Source of the DNA: Anaerolineales bacterium
GTDB lineage: Bacteria > Chloroflexota > Anaerolineae > Anaerolineales > Villigracilaceae
Assembly (NCBI GenBank): GCA_030583885.1
Contig: CP129480.1
Span: forward strand, 4,156,714-4,220,713
DNA: 64,000 nt
Reading direction: 5' to 3'
Below the pieces are notes generated by a model, which worked only from the letters and a program-made list of their open reading frames with translations, did no database searches and was not told the DNA's origin. Numbering within the stretch: position 1 is the first letter of the stretch; the number at the start of each line of letters is the position of its first letter. The translations under genes were made by a program, and so were the position numbers. Below, in pieces: positions 49,916-58,302 of this stretch.

Positions 49916-51286
49916 TTAATTTGTTATTTTTGCAAGCCATTGATTCGCGGAAGTAATGAACGGCGAAGGCTCTTCATTCTCCCGTGTGGCATACATCAGC
50001 CAGAGCGCGATCATCGGCGCAAAGAGACGCCCGTACGACCAGGGGAAGAAATCGAAGGAGGCCAAAATGAATTGGAAGAAGTAAATGGAGAGGAAAATCA
50101 TCCAATGCGTGGAGGTGTGGATGCGTTTGAGCAGGAGCAGGAAGGCGAGCGTGACGAACATGCCATGATGGTCCCAGACGATGGGCGAGCCGAGGGTCAT
50201 AAAGATGACCAAGGCAGGCACGGCATTGAGCAGGCGGTTTTGCTTTGAGAAGGATTGCTCGCGGATGTTTTGCGTCATGACAAAGAGGGTCGTGCCGAGT
50301 AAGAGGGCTTTGGCAAGCAGGATGATGATGCGGGTGGTTTCGATTTGAATACCAAAGAAAGGATTGAGGAAACGGAAGAACGAATCGAACGAGGTGTCGT
50401 GGAAGTTGGTGGTGGTCAGTTGGGTGAGCAAAAAGGTGTTGTTGAAATAATCGTAATATGGCGAAACACCATTGACCATCACAGGGAACACGCCGATGAG
50501 CAGGAAACTGACTGCGAACCAGAACAGCCATTTCCAGTTGAATTCGAGCAGGAAGGCGAGGACGATGACCGCGGGCGAGGTCTTCAGATGCACAGCAAGG
50601 GCAAGCGTCAGCGCGGAGAGAAGCGAGTTCTTTGGGTAGGTCAGCAGGCTGAGCAGGATCAAATCCATGACCAGCAGGTTGACCTGGATGAATCCCAGCG
50701 TACGCAAAAGTGGGACGTTGATGAGCAGGAAGAGGACGCTGATGAGGACGGAGAGATGTTTTGAGAAACCGTATCGTTGCAGAACCGTGGAAAGTAGAAA
50801 GTAGAAAGCGGCGAGGGCGATGATGTTGAGAATCCACAGGACGATCATCACGCCCTGATCGCCGAGGGAGACGATGAACTGGAGCAAGGTTGCCCAGAGG
50901 GGCAGGTAGACATAGGTGGCGGGGAGGGCTTCGCCTTTTGAGAGCGCGATGGCGGCATCGAGGTAGTAGTGATAGTCGCCATATCGGAAGCGTTCACGGA
51001 ATATGTTGAGATAAATAAAAAGAATGAGAAAAAATCCCAGCGTTTGCCATGCGTTTTCTTTGTTTATTTTGTCATTCGCAAGCAGGTATAGCAACGCGCC
51101 CGCCAGCATCCATGTGAGGGCGGTGGCGGCAAGTGTGACGGATGGATTGGAAAGGGGCCATTGTTGAATGAACAGGTTGAGCCCATCCATGCCGTTGCGG
51201 AGGTGGATGGCAACAAGTTGCAAGGTCATTAGAATGGTTGCTGCGACCCAGATCAGGAAGGCGGTTTGCAGGGATTTCTTCATCAT
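49916..51286 (-). CDS. GT87-like membrane glycosyltransferase
   Basis: About 456 residues from ATG 51286. Ten to twelve hydrophobic helices and the DUF2029/GT87 pattern FRYGDYHYYLDAAIALSKGEALPATYVYLPLWA followed by AVHLKTSPAVIVLAFLL. Such enzymes use polyprenyl-phosphomannose or similar donors. It begins 19 nt past the terminator of metH, so it needs its own promoter; none is convincing. Confidence 0.72.
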   Translation of the reverse strand: MMKKSLQTAFLIWVAATILMTLQLVAIHLRNGMDGLNLFIQQWPLSNPSVTLAATALTWMLAGALLYLLANDKINKENAWQTLGFFLILFIYLNIFRERFRYGDYHYYLDAAIALSKGEALPATYVYLPLWATLLQFIVSLGDQGVMIVLWILNIIALAAFYFLLSTVLQRYGFSKHLSVLISVLFLLINVPLLRTLGFIQVNLLVMDLILLSLLTYPKNSLLSALTLALAVHLKTSPAVIVLAFLLEFNWKWLFWFAVSFLLIGVFPVMVNGVSPYYDYFNNTFLLTQLTTTNFHDTSFDSFFRFLNPFFGIQIETTRIIILLAKALLLGTTLFVMTQNIREQSFSKQNRLLNAVPALVIFMTLGSPIVWDHHGMFVTLAFLLLLKRIHTSTHWMIFLSIYFFQFILASFDFFPWSYGRLFAPMIALWLMYATRENEEPSPFITSANQWLAKITN

Positions 51287-51304
51287 TATTAGCAAGTTTA
51301 ACCT

Positions 51305-51347
51305 AAAAGACAGAGAGACACACATGCGAATGTGCCCTCTGTCTTTT
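51305..51347 (-). terminator. terminator after metH
   Basis: Arms AAAAGACAGAG (51305-51315) and CTCTGTCTTTT (51337-51347), giving a hairpin with a U tract on the minus strand right after the metH stop. It separates the riboswitch-metH unit from the glycosyltransferases. Confidence 0.75.
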
Positions 51348-51354
51348 TGCGCAA

Positions 51355-54300
51355 TTACTTCATTAACTGCTCAACTCTTGATTCGCCGACACTATAATAC
51401 TTTGCATCCTTGTGGTGGACAATGATGGCTGCAGTGGATTGTTCGGGGATGAGTTGCCCTGATGTGGATAGGCTCATGCCAAGTTCTGATTCGACAGCAG
51501 GAAGCAGCTTGAAGACCTTGAAGTGGTCTTCCAATTCGGGGATGGCGGGATAGCCCCACGAATAACGCTTGCCTTGCTCTTCGGCGAGACCCAGTTCGCG
51601 GCGGATGTGTTCGTGCAGATAATTTGCTGTCGCTTCGGCCGTTTGAACGGCAAGCCCGTGGGTGAAGTAGGCTTCGGTGTAATCGTTGGCGGCTTGCATC
51701 TTTTCAAATTTTTCGGTGGCTTCGAGACCAACAGTGACGACTTGAAGCGCAACTACATCCATTTGACCGGACTCAACGGAAGCATAGTAATCAGAGAGTG
51801 CAAGATGGTCATCATGGGGCTGGCGAGGGAAGTTGAAGCGCGCTATTTCTTTTTTGTTTACGGCGTCCTCGTAGATCATGAGGTCGTTGCCATCAGCTTG
51901 GCAAGCAAAATAACCATACACGGCTTGGGGTTTGAGCCAGCCAGCTTTGAGAGCCGCTTTGGTCATTTTGGCTAGGCGGGTATCGAAATCTTTTTTCATC
52001 TTGTCCCATTCTGCACCGTGGGTGTTCTTTGCACCCCATGAGAGACGATACAACTCATTGATGTTGAGATGCTTCAAAACCATTTCGAGGGGCATGTCTT
52101 TGACAATGCGTTGACCTAATTTTGGAGGCAGGACAATCGGCGCAGGGACGATGTTCGAACGCGTGCCTTCGGTCTTGCGGTGATCGGGAGTCTGCGAAGC
52201 GCGGTTCATTTCCATATCCGCGTCCTTGCGGAGTTGTTCGAGCATGGCGGGTTTGCGGTTGGGATCGATCAACTGGTCCATCGTGTCAAGACCTTCAAAG
52301 GCGTCCTTACAATAGAAGACGCCTGGCTCGTAGGCGTTGCCATCCTCAGCAAAGAGGATGCGGCGTCCGAAGCGGCGATTGATGGCGGCGCCGCCGATCA
52401 GAATGGGAATCCTATGTCCGCGGCGCTGCATTTCGTTGACGATGAGCGGCATCTGTTTGGAGGTGGATACAAGCAGTGCGGACAAACCAATTGCAGTGGC
52501 ATTGGCTTTCACAGATTCGGTGATAATCGTTTCAGCAGGGACTTGCTTGCCGAGGTCGATCACGGTGTAGCCGTTATTGGCGAGAATGGTCTTGACAAGG
52601 TTCTTGCCGATGTCGTGCACGTCACCGTAGACGGTGGCGATGACGACGGTTCCCTTGGTGACACCTTCCACTTTCTCGAGATAGTTTTCAAGATGGGAAA
52701 CAGTCTTCTTCATGGTTTCGGCGGATTGCAGCACGAAGGGCAGGATCAATTCGCCCGCGCCAAACTTGTCGCCAACTTCTTTCATGGCGGGGAGCAGGAC
52801 GTTGTTCAAAGTATGAACAGCAGTTTCATGTTTGGTTGGAAAATCGCCGCGATTAATAATCTCGTCAATATCCGCTTCGACGCCGTCCTTGACGCGGTGC
52901 AGGATTTTCCAATGCAGGCGTTGTTCAGGGGTCATGCCCTCGGTCGGGTCAACGAGGGTGGATTCGTTTGAAACAGTCACAGTTTCAAAATGTTCGATGA
53001 ATCTCTGCAATGCATCTTCGCGGCGGTTGAAGATCAGGTCTTCGCACAGATTGCGCTCTTCGGTGTCGATCTCGGCGTAGGGTTTGACGTGCGCGGCATT
53101 GACGATTGCCATGTCCAAGCCAGCCTGCACACAGTAATACAACATGACGGAGTTCAATGGTGGGCGGGCTTGTGGAGCAAGACCAAAGGACAGGTTGCTC
53201 ACGCCCAGCGAGGTCATCACACCGGGCAATTTCTGTTTAATGAGCCGAATGCCTTCGATGGTTTCCTTGGCGGAGTCTACGAATTCAACGTCGCCCGTGG
53301 CGAGGGTGAAAGTTAGGGTATCGAAGACTAAATCTTCGGGTTTGAGTCCGTGGTCATTGACGGCAATGTCGTAAATGCGTTTTGCCACTTCATATTTATT
53401 TTGTGCGGTCTTCGCCATGCCGTTCTCATCAATGGTGAGACAGATGACAGCGGCATTATATTTTTTCGCAAGACCAAAAATCTTATCGGCTTTTTCGCGA
53501 CCTGATTCAAGATGCGTAGAGTTGATGAGACAACGACCAGGCGCAGTTTGCAACGCGATCTCAAGCACGTCCACTTCGGTGGTGTCGATCACAAGCGGAA
53601 CGTCCACACCCATTTGCAGTTTCTTGATGACCTTGCGCATCTGCTCGCCTTCGTCCGCGCGTTCGGTGACGGCGACAGAAATATCGAGGGCGTGCGCGCC
53701 GCCCGCCACCTGTTCACGCGCAATGTCGAGGATGCCGTCGTAATCTTCTTCGAGCAGCAGGCGTTTGAACTTGCGCGATCCCTGCGCGTTGCAGCGCTCG
53801 CCCAGCAGGGTGGGAGGAGGATCCTGCCGCATGGCAATCGCTGACATGGCAGAGGCAAGCTGAGGCGCAGATTGAAGCGGTCGCTTGGGAGCAGGAATCT
53901 GATTCAGCTTGTCAACAAGCAATTTAAGATGAGCAGGCGTCGTGCCACAGCATCCACCCACAACCGAGATATTGTGCTTGGTCACAAACTCGTACATGTC
54001 ATTGGCATACGGCTCAGGCTCAAGCGGATACACGGCTTGACCATCCACATTGAGCGGCAGACCTGCGTTGGGGATGCACGAAACAGGCAGCGTGGAATTT
54101 TCACCGAGGAAGCGGATCGGCTCGCGCATATGTTCGGGACCCGTGGAGCAGTTGAGACCGATGACATCGATGCCCATGCCTTCGAGGATGGTGAGGGAGG
54201 CGTTGATGTTGGTGCCGAGCAACATGCGTCCGGTCGTATCGAGCGTGACTTGAGCCTGAATCGGCAAATAGACATCGGTTTCGCTGAAGGCTTGATGAAT

Positions 54301-54855
54301 GCCCGTGATGGCGGCTTTGACTTCGAGAATGTCCTGCGAGGTTTCGATAAGCAGAAGATCAACGCCGCCTTGAATGAGACCCACCGCCTGTTCGCGGAAA
54401 GCATCGATCAGTTCATCGTATTTGACGTTCGAGAGTTCGGGGTCGTTGGTGGACGGCAATTTACCAGACGGTCCAATGGAGCCAGCGACAAAACGCGGCT
54501 GCCCTGTCTTCTCACCATATTCATCGGCAAGCCTGCGTGCGAGGCTCGCAGCGGCGACGTTGATCTCGATGATACGGTCTTGCAGTTTGTATTCCGCCAG
54601 CGTGAGGCGGTTGGAACGGAAGGTGTCCGTTTCGAGCACGTCCACACCGACTTCGAGAAACGAGCGGTGGACTTTTTCCACGGCTTCAGGATACGAGATG
54701 ACGAGATAGTCGTTGCATCCGTTGTATTGCTCGCCGCCAAAATGCTCGGCGGTTAGGTTTTGAAGTTGCAGGCTCGTGCCCATCGCGCCATCGAAAACGA
54801 GCACTTTCTTTTCGAGGGCATCGAGGTAACGGTGGTTGGTGTATTGTCTTTTCAT
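51355..54855 (-). CDS. metH: Cobalamin-dependent methionine synthase
   Basis: 1166 residues with all four modules: Hcy domain (GAMGTSLQLQ, GLNCSTGPEHM, GGCCGTTPAHL), pterin domain (LLGERCNAQGSRKFK, INSTHLESG), B12 module with the cobalt-ligating His near 747 (DVHDIGKNLV), and C-terminal SAM-dependent activation domain (EEQGKRYSWGYPAIPELEDH, STAAIIVHHKDAKYYSVGES). It is slightly shorter than the E. coli enzyme, the activation domain being compact. AGGAG precedes the ATG. It is the third gene after a SAM-I riboswitch, behind a YdeI-like and an NTF2-like gene. Confidence 0.96.
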   Translation of the reverse strand: MKRQYTNHRYLDALEKKVLVFDGAMGTSLQLQNLTAEHFGGEQYNGCNDYLVISYPEAVEKVHRSFLEVGVDVLETDTFRSNRLTLAEYKLQDRIIEINVAAASLARRLADEYGEKTGQPRFVAGSIGPSGKLPSTNDPELSNVKYDELIDAFREQAVGLIQGGVDLLLIETSQDILEVKAAITGIHQAFSETDVYLPIQAQVTLDTTGRMLLGTNINASLTILEGMGIDVIGLNCSTGPEHMREPIRFLGENSTLPVSCIPNAGLPLNVDGQAVYPLEPEPYANDMYEFVTKHNISVVGGCCGTTPAHLKLLVDKLNQIPAPKRPLQSAPQLASAMSAIAMRQDPPPTLLGERCNAQGSRKFKRLLLEEDYDGILDIAREQVAGGAHALDISVAVTERADEGEQMRKVIKKLQMGVDVPLVIDTTEVDVLEIALQTAPGRCLINSTHLESGREKADKIFGLAKKYNAAVICLTIDENGMAKTAQNKYEVAKRIYDIAVNDHGLKPEDLVFDTLTFTLATGDVEFVDSAKETIEGIRLIKQKLPGVMTSLGVSNLSFGLAPQARPPLNSVMLYYCVQAGLDMAIVNAAHVKPYAEIDTEERNLCEDLIFNRREDALQRFIEHFETVTVSNESTLVDPTEGMTPEQRLHWKILHRVKDGVEADIDEIINRGDFPTKHETAVHTLNNVLLPAMKEVGDKFGAGELILPFVLQSAETMKKTVSHLENYLEKVEGVTKGTVVIATVYGDVHDIGKNLVKTILANNGYTVIDLGKQVPAETIITESVKANATAIGLSALLVSTSKQMPLIVNEMQRRGHRIPILIGGAAINRRFGRRILFAEDGNAYEPGVFYCKDAFEGLDTMDQLIDPNRKPAMLEQLRKDADMEMNRASQTPDHRKTEGTRSNIVPAPIVLPPKLGQRIVKDMPLEMVLKHLNINELYRLSWGAKNTHGAEWDKMKKDFDTRLAKMTKAALKAGWLKPQAVYGYFACQADGNDLMIYEDAVNKKEIARFNFPRQPHDDHLALSDYYASVESGQMDVVALQVVTVGLEATEKFEKMQAANDYTEAYFTHGLAVQTAEATANYLHEHIRRELGLAEEQGKRYSWGYPAIPELEDHFKVFKLLPAVESELGMSLSTSGQLIPEQSTAAIIVHHKDAKYYSVGESRVEQLMK

Positions 54856-54893
54856 TAAGTCTCCTAAATTCGATCCAAAGATTGTTCGTTTAT

Positions 54894-55322
54894 TTATTTT
54901 GCGACTTTGTGAATGGACGAATTCCCATCACTCCACAAAACTTTTTGCGTAATCCCGCTGATCTTCCAATCTCCATTCAACTTAATCAACTGGAAATTAT
55001 AAACGCAGTGAGTAATGAATTCTTCCGCCTCCGATTGACGCCAGACGACCATCGAAGCGCGGCAGGTCGCGCTGCCTGAATCGGGAAAGTGAGTTTCGTA
55101 ATTGCTCGCCAGATGATGTAATTTCAGAGCGTCTAACGCCTCGCGGCGCAATCTGACATAGTCAGCCGCAGTGATCGTCTCGGGTGGCGTACCGCGCAGG
55201 TCGGAATAATCCGTGAACACAGATTCGGTCAGGCAGGCTTGCAAGCCGTCCCAATCTTTTACATCGAAACTGGTGGCAAAGCGTGCGATCACCTGCTGGA
55301 TGTTCAAAATATCTTCGCGCAT
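54894..55322 (-). CDS. SnoaL/NTF2-like protein
   Basis: 142 residues. A cone-shaped NTF2 fold is suggested by IQQVIARFATSFDVKDWDGLQACLTESVFTDYSD and the later HHLASNYETHF...VYNFQLIKLNGDWKISGIT. Members are isomerases, dehydratases or ligand-binding proteins; none of these can be chosen. It lies between the YdeI-like gene and metH with short gaps, inside the SAM-regulated unit, though a role in methionine metabolism is not evident. Confidence 0.75.
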   Translation of the reverse strand: MREDILNIQQVIARFATSFDVKDWDGLQACLTESVFTDYSDLRGTPPETITAADYVRLRREALDALKLHHLASNYETHFPDSGSATCRASMVVWRQSEAEEFITHCVYNFQLIKLNGDWKISGITQKVLWSDGNSSIHKVAK

Positions 55323-55325
55323 GTT

Positions 55326-55664
55326 TTAGATGCCCTTTGGCAAAAACGTCCGCCCCGCTTCGGTCATCTTGCCTTCTTCGATCATCCTGCGGGCGCGTTC
55401 GATATTCGTATCTGTCCAGTGTGATTTCTGTCTGCGGCGCGTGAAACGGGTGGCATAACGGTCGCCATCCATACCTTTTTCGAAGCCATCGATCCAGCCG
55501 AAACAGATGGCTTCCTCCACCGCATCCGCGTATGGGATGGATGGTTTCTTCGTCACCTTCTTGTATTGGATCAACCAGATCTCTTTGCTGGTCTTGTGAT
55601 TTGCTTCCAGCCACTCGCGGAATTCCTCACGCGTGGTCACATAAATTGTTTCGCCAATTTCCAT
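55326..55664 (-). CDS. YdeI-like (OmpD-associated family) protein, short form
   Basis: 112 residues, against about 190 for full-length YdeI. The N-terminal half of the family is present: TREEFREWLEANHKTSKEIWLIQYKK and PYADAVEEAICFGWIDG, then FTRRRQKSHWTDTNIERARRMIEEGKM. The C-terminal region is absent and the frame ends cleanly. Function unknown. First gene after the SAM riboswitch, separated from it by two dispersed repeats. Confidence 0.75.
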   Translation of the reverse strand: MEIGETIYVTTREEFREWLEANHKTSKEIWLIQYKKVTKKPSIPYADAVEEAICFGWIDGFEKGMDGDRYATRFTRRRQKSHWTDTNIERARRMIEEGKMTEAGRTFLPKGI

Positions 55665-55696
55665 ATTAGATTCTCCATGTCATTGCGACGACTGGT

Positions 55697-55738
55697 GGTT
55701 GAGTAGACACGAGCAAAGCGAATGTCGCATCGAAACCA
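55697..55738. repeat. dispersed repeat, 'ggttgagtagacacgag...cgaaacca' family
   Basis: GGTTGAGTAGACACGAGC to GCATCGAAACCA. Inverted relative to 55777-55822; same family as 16854-16898. It lies between riboswitch and first gene. Confidence 0.55.
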
Positions 55739-55776
55739 CTACATTTCAAGTTATTTTCTGCGTTCATGTTAAGTAT

Positions 55777-55822
55777 TGGTTTCGATACGGACGAGAAGAG
55801 CACTCGTCCTACTCAACCAACG
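55777..55822. repeat. dispersed repeat, 'ggtttcgatacgg...ctactcaacc' family
   Basis: GGTTTCGATACGGACGAG to CTCGTCCTACTCAACCAA. It forms a large inverted pair with 55697-55738. Confidence 0.55.
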
Positions 55823-55837
55823 GTGTACATCATAAAC

Positions 55838-55860
55838 AAAAAACCTCTCACGGAGAGAGG
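55838..55860 (-). terminator. SAM riboswitch expression-platform terminator
   Basis: On the minus strand: CCTCTC-TCCGT-GAGAGG-TTTTTTG. The CTCTC of its 5' arm is complementary to GAGAG at the 3' side of riboswitch P1, giving the classical antiterminator alternative. Confidence 0.8.
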
Positions 55861-55883
55861 CGACACGCAAGAGCATATCATCT

Positions 55884-56075
55884 CTCATCTCCCGGATGTA
55901 CGGACGATATTCATCGTCCGTACATCCGCCGAAATTGGCACCGTGATTAGTTTGGTGGTTTTGTAGTTGCATAGTTTCGTAGTGATTGACTACCAAACTA
56001 TTTGACTACCCAACCATACAACTACATCGGTTGCCGAGGCTTCATCGGGTCGGTCCCTCAGCCTCTCTGGATGAG
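55884..56075 (-). ncRNA. SAM-I (S-box) riboswitch with enlarged P3 and P4 arms
   Basis: Minus-strand reading shows the SAM-I signature in order: P1 CTCATC, AGAGAGGCTGAGGGACC, GATGAAGCC, CGGCAACC, then GGTGCCAATTTC and P1' GATGAG. P2 is GAGGCT/AGCCTC with the kink-turn. P1 closes 56075-56070 with 55889-55884, making the aptamer about 190 nt against the usual 100-120. The excess is a palindrome-rich stretch in P3 (about 55942-56030) and a 15-bp stem in P4 (GGATGTACGGACGAT and its complement). A terminator follows. It should shut off the YdeI-NTF2-metH unit when SAM is plentiful. Confidence 0.9.
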
Positions 56076-56090
56076 TACAGGTTTCCGCGT

Positions 56091-56119
56091 TTTATATCAC
56101 GCGGACAGACGAATGTCAA
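56091..56119 (-). promoter_or_regulatory. promoter of the SAM riboswitch-metH unit
   Basis: On the minus strand: TTGACA (56119-56114), a 17-nt spacer, TATAAA (56096-56091). The start is about 56084, just upstream of P1. Confidence 0.75.
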
Positions 56120-56132
56120 ATAAAAATAGTAC

Positions 56133-56161
56133 TTGACTCACCCTGTTTTAACAATTAGACT
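56133..56161 (+). promoter_or_regulatory. promoter of the tungstate-operon regulator
   Basis: TTGACT at 56133-56138, a 17-nt spacer and TAGACT at 56156-56161, divergent from the riboswitch promoter. Confidence 0.6.
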
Positions 56162-56165
56162 CACG

Positions 56166-56183
56166 ATTAAGTTTTCCCTTATT
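56166..56183. promoter_or_regulatory. candidate operator O1 (ATTAAG-N6-CTTATT)
   Basis: An imperfect 18-bp palindrome at the start of transcription of the regulator gene, matching the perfect site O2 before tupA (57190-57207) in arm sequence and 6-bp centre. Confidence 0.5.
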
Positions 56184-56188
56184 TCAAA

Positions 56189-57163
56189 ATGAAAACCGTC
56201 ACCCCGCTCCACTCCTTCGACAAGATCAAGCTGCTGGCGGACTCCCGCCGCATGGATATTTTGCGCCTGTTGATGGCATCTCCCGCCACGCTCACGCTTC
56301 TTGCGCGGACCTTGAAGCAGTCTCCCGCGTGGGTGCGGCATCACATCCTGGCATTGGAATCCGCGGACCTGATCGAGGTCAGCGAGATCCGCCGCACGGG
56401 CAAGGTAATGGAGAAGTATTATCGCGCCAAAGCGGATGCGCTCTTTTTACAGGAAGTCGTCCTGCCGAAGAGCAAAAAGCCGTCCGTGATTTTTTCGGGC
56501 AGTCACGACCTGGCATTGGAAGGCATCGCCGAACAACTGGCAAAACACTTGAACCTGCTCAGCCTGCCCGTCGGCTCGCTGGATGGGCTGGTCAATTTGC
56601 GGCAGGGATTGTGTCAATTTTCAGGCTCACACCTGCTGGATGAAAACGGCGAATACAACATTCCCTTCGTCAAACACCTCTTCCCCGACAGGGACGTGGA
56701 GATCATCACGCTCGCACACCGCACACAGGGATTGATCCTTGCGGCGGGAAATCCGAAAGGCATTAAAAGGATCGTGGACATCGCGCGCGCGAACGTCAGG
56801 TTCGTCAACCGCAATGCAGGCTCCGGTACGCGCATCTGGCTGGATGCCGAACTGCGGCGGCAAAAACTCCCAGTGGAGAAAATAACCGGGTACGAAAATC
56901 AGGTCAAAACACATAGCGAAGCGGCTCACGTCATCCAACAAGACAAGGCGGACGCGGCGCTCGGTCTGCTAGCCGCCGCGCGCCAGCACGGGCTGGATTT
57001 CATCCCGTTGTTCGAGGAACGCTACGACCTCGTCCTGCCGCGTAAAGAAGAGAAACAACTTAATCCCCTGCTCGATTTCATCCAAACGGCAGACTTCCGC
57101 GCCATGCTCAATTCGTTCGGCGGCTATAACCCATCTCACAGCGGGGAGCAGGTGACTGTCTGA
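56189..57163 (+). CDS. HTH regulator with periplasmic-binding-like domain (tungstate/molybdate operon)
   Basis: 324 residues. About 8-90 is an ArsR/ModE-like winged helix (LLADSRRMDILRLLMASPATLTLLARTLKQSPAWVRHHILALESADLIEV). About 100-320 is a PBP-like ligand domain (FSGSHDLALEGIAEQL, RFVNRNAGSGTRIWLDAEL, the latter typical of molybdate-binding-like regulators). It probably represses tup genes when the oxyanion is plentiful. It lies upstream of tupABC and is preceded by O1, suggesting autoregulation. Confidence 0.75.
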   Translation: MKTVTPLHSFDKIKLLADSRRMDILRLLMASPATLTLLARTLKQSPAWVRHHILALESADLIEVSEIRRTGKVMEKYYRAKADALFLQEVVLPKSKKPSVIFSGSHDLALEGIAEQLAKHLNLLSLPVGSLDGLVNLRQGLCQFSGSHLLDENGEYNIPFVKHLFPDRDVEIITLAHRTQGLILAAGNPKGIKRIVDIARANVRFVNRNAGSGTRIWLDAELRRQKLPVEKITGYENQVKTHSEAAHVIQQDKADAALGLLAAARQHGLDFIPLFEERYDLVLPRKEEKQLNPLLDFIQTADFRAMLNSFGGYNPSHSGEQVTV

Positions 57164-57189
57164 TCCGCGTTTTTTATTTTGCCCTTTCA

Positions 57190-57207
57190 ATTAAGTATAA
57201 ACTTAAT
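57190..57207. promoter_or_regulatory. candidate operator O2 (ATTAAG-N6-CTTAAT)
   Basis: A perfect 18-bp palindrome with centre TATAAA, 27 nt before the tupA start. Its arms match O1 at 56166-56183. Confidence 0.55.
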
Positions 57208-57233
57208 AGAAAAAGTAAATCAAAAGGAGACCA

Positions 57234-58106
57234 ATGAAACACCCAACCCATACCACCCTCTTGACTCTTTTGCTCGTTCTTGCATTGGCAGTGACGGCAT
57301 GCGCCGCGCCTGCAACTGCTCCCGCCAACCCAACCCTGATCCTCGCCACGACCACGTCCACACAGGATTCGGGTCTGCTGGATGTACTTGTGCCGATGTT
57401 CCAGGAAGAGACCGGCTACAGTGTCCAGACCATTGCGGTTGGCACCGGAGCCGCGCTCAAGATGGGTGAGGAAGGCAATGCAGATGTCCTGCTTGCCCAC
57501 GCTCCTGTCGCCGAGAAAGTGCTGGTCGACGCCGGAGTGGTCAAAGACCGTTTCCTCGTCATGCACAATGACTTCGTTATCGTTGGTCCTGCTTCCGACC
57601 CGGCAGGCATTAAGGGTATGAGCGTCCTGGATGCCTATAAAGCGATCGCTGAAACCCAATCGCCCTTTGTTACCCGCGGCGATGATTCCGGCACACACAA
57701 AGCCGAACTTGCCCTGTGGCAAAAAGCCGAACTCGACCCAACAGCCTTCTCTCCCGATGTCTACATCTCCAGCGGACAGGGTATGGGTCCCACCCTGACG
57801 ATTGCATCCGAGCGCGAAGCCTACACCTTCACCGACCGCGGCACCTACCTGTCGCTCATGAGCGGACTCGACCTTGAAATCCTGGTCGAAGGCGACAGCG
57901 TCCTGCTGAATGTCTACCATGTTATGACCGTCGATCCTGCCATGTGGCCCAAGGTCAATTACGACGGCGCGCTGGCATTTGCGAATTTCATCGTGCGCGA
58001 GGATATCCAGAAGATCATCGGAGAATTCGGCGTGGACAAGTTCGGAATGCCGCTCTTCTTCCCGGATGCGGGCCGCGACCCGGCTGAACTCGGCTTGGAC
58101 GATTAA
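57234..58106 (+). CDS. tupA: Tungstate-binding lipoprotein TupA
   Basis: 290 residues. A lipoprotein signal (LALAVTACAAP) is followed by the TTTSTQDSGLLDVLVPMF motif diagnostic of TupA, with the GTGAALKMGEEGNADVLLAHAP and TRGDDSGTHKAEL ligand loops. It binds tungstate with high selectivity over molybdate for import by TupBC. AAAGGAG precedes the ATG. A dispersed repeat separates it from tupB. Confidence 0.92.
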   Translation: MKHPTHTTLLTLLLVLALAVTACAAPATAPANPTLILATTTSTQDSGLLDVLVPMFQEETGYSVQTIAVGTGAALKMGEEGNADVLLAHAPVAEKVLVDAGVVKDRFLVMHNDFVIVGPASDPAGIKGMSVLDAYKAIAETQSPFVTRGDDSGTHKAELALWQKAELDPTAFSPDVYISSGQGMGPTLTIASEREAYTFTDRGTYLSLMSGLDLEILVEGDSVLLNVYHVMTVDPAMWPKVNYDGALAFANFIVREDIQKIIGEFGVDKFGMPLFFPDAGRDPAELGLDD

Positions 58107-58124
58107 AAGCGTGCCTGAAAACCA

Positions 58125-58201
58125 ACCACCAAGGCTCAAAGCCACAAAAGCACAAAGTTTTTCCTCTTCGGGTCTTGGTGTCTTCGTGGCTTTGTGGTGA
58201 A
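58125..58201. repeat. dispersed repeat between tupA and tupB
   Basis: ACCACCAAGGCTCAAAGCCACAAAAG to CTTCGTGGCTTTGTGGTGAA, complementary arms; 'accaccaagg' family. It is followed by a GTTGACA/TGTCAAC pair at about 58247-58276. Confidence 0.6.
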
Positions 58202-58302
58202 GAATCCGACTTTTCGGACACTTTCCAACGCGCAACAAAAGAATGGGTTGACAGGTTTTGCAGTAAACTTGTCAACTCATTCTTCAACCACCCGCCCCAT
58301 TT

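Noticed and set aside
52180..52971. 263-codon plus-strand ORF over metH
   Set aside because: Antisense shadow of the metH B12 module.
57174..58238. 354-codon minus-strand ORF
   Set aside because: Complete shadow of tupA; the sense strand carries the TupA motifs and a ribosome site.
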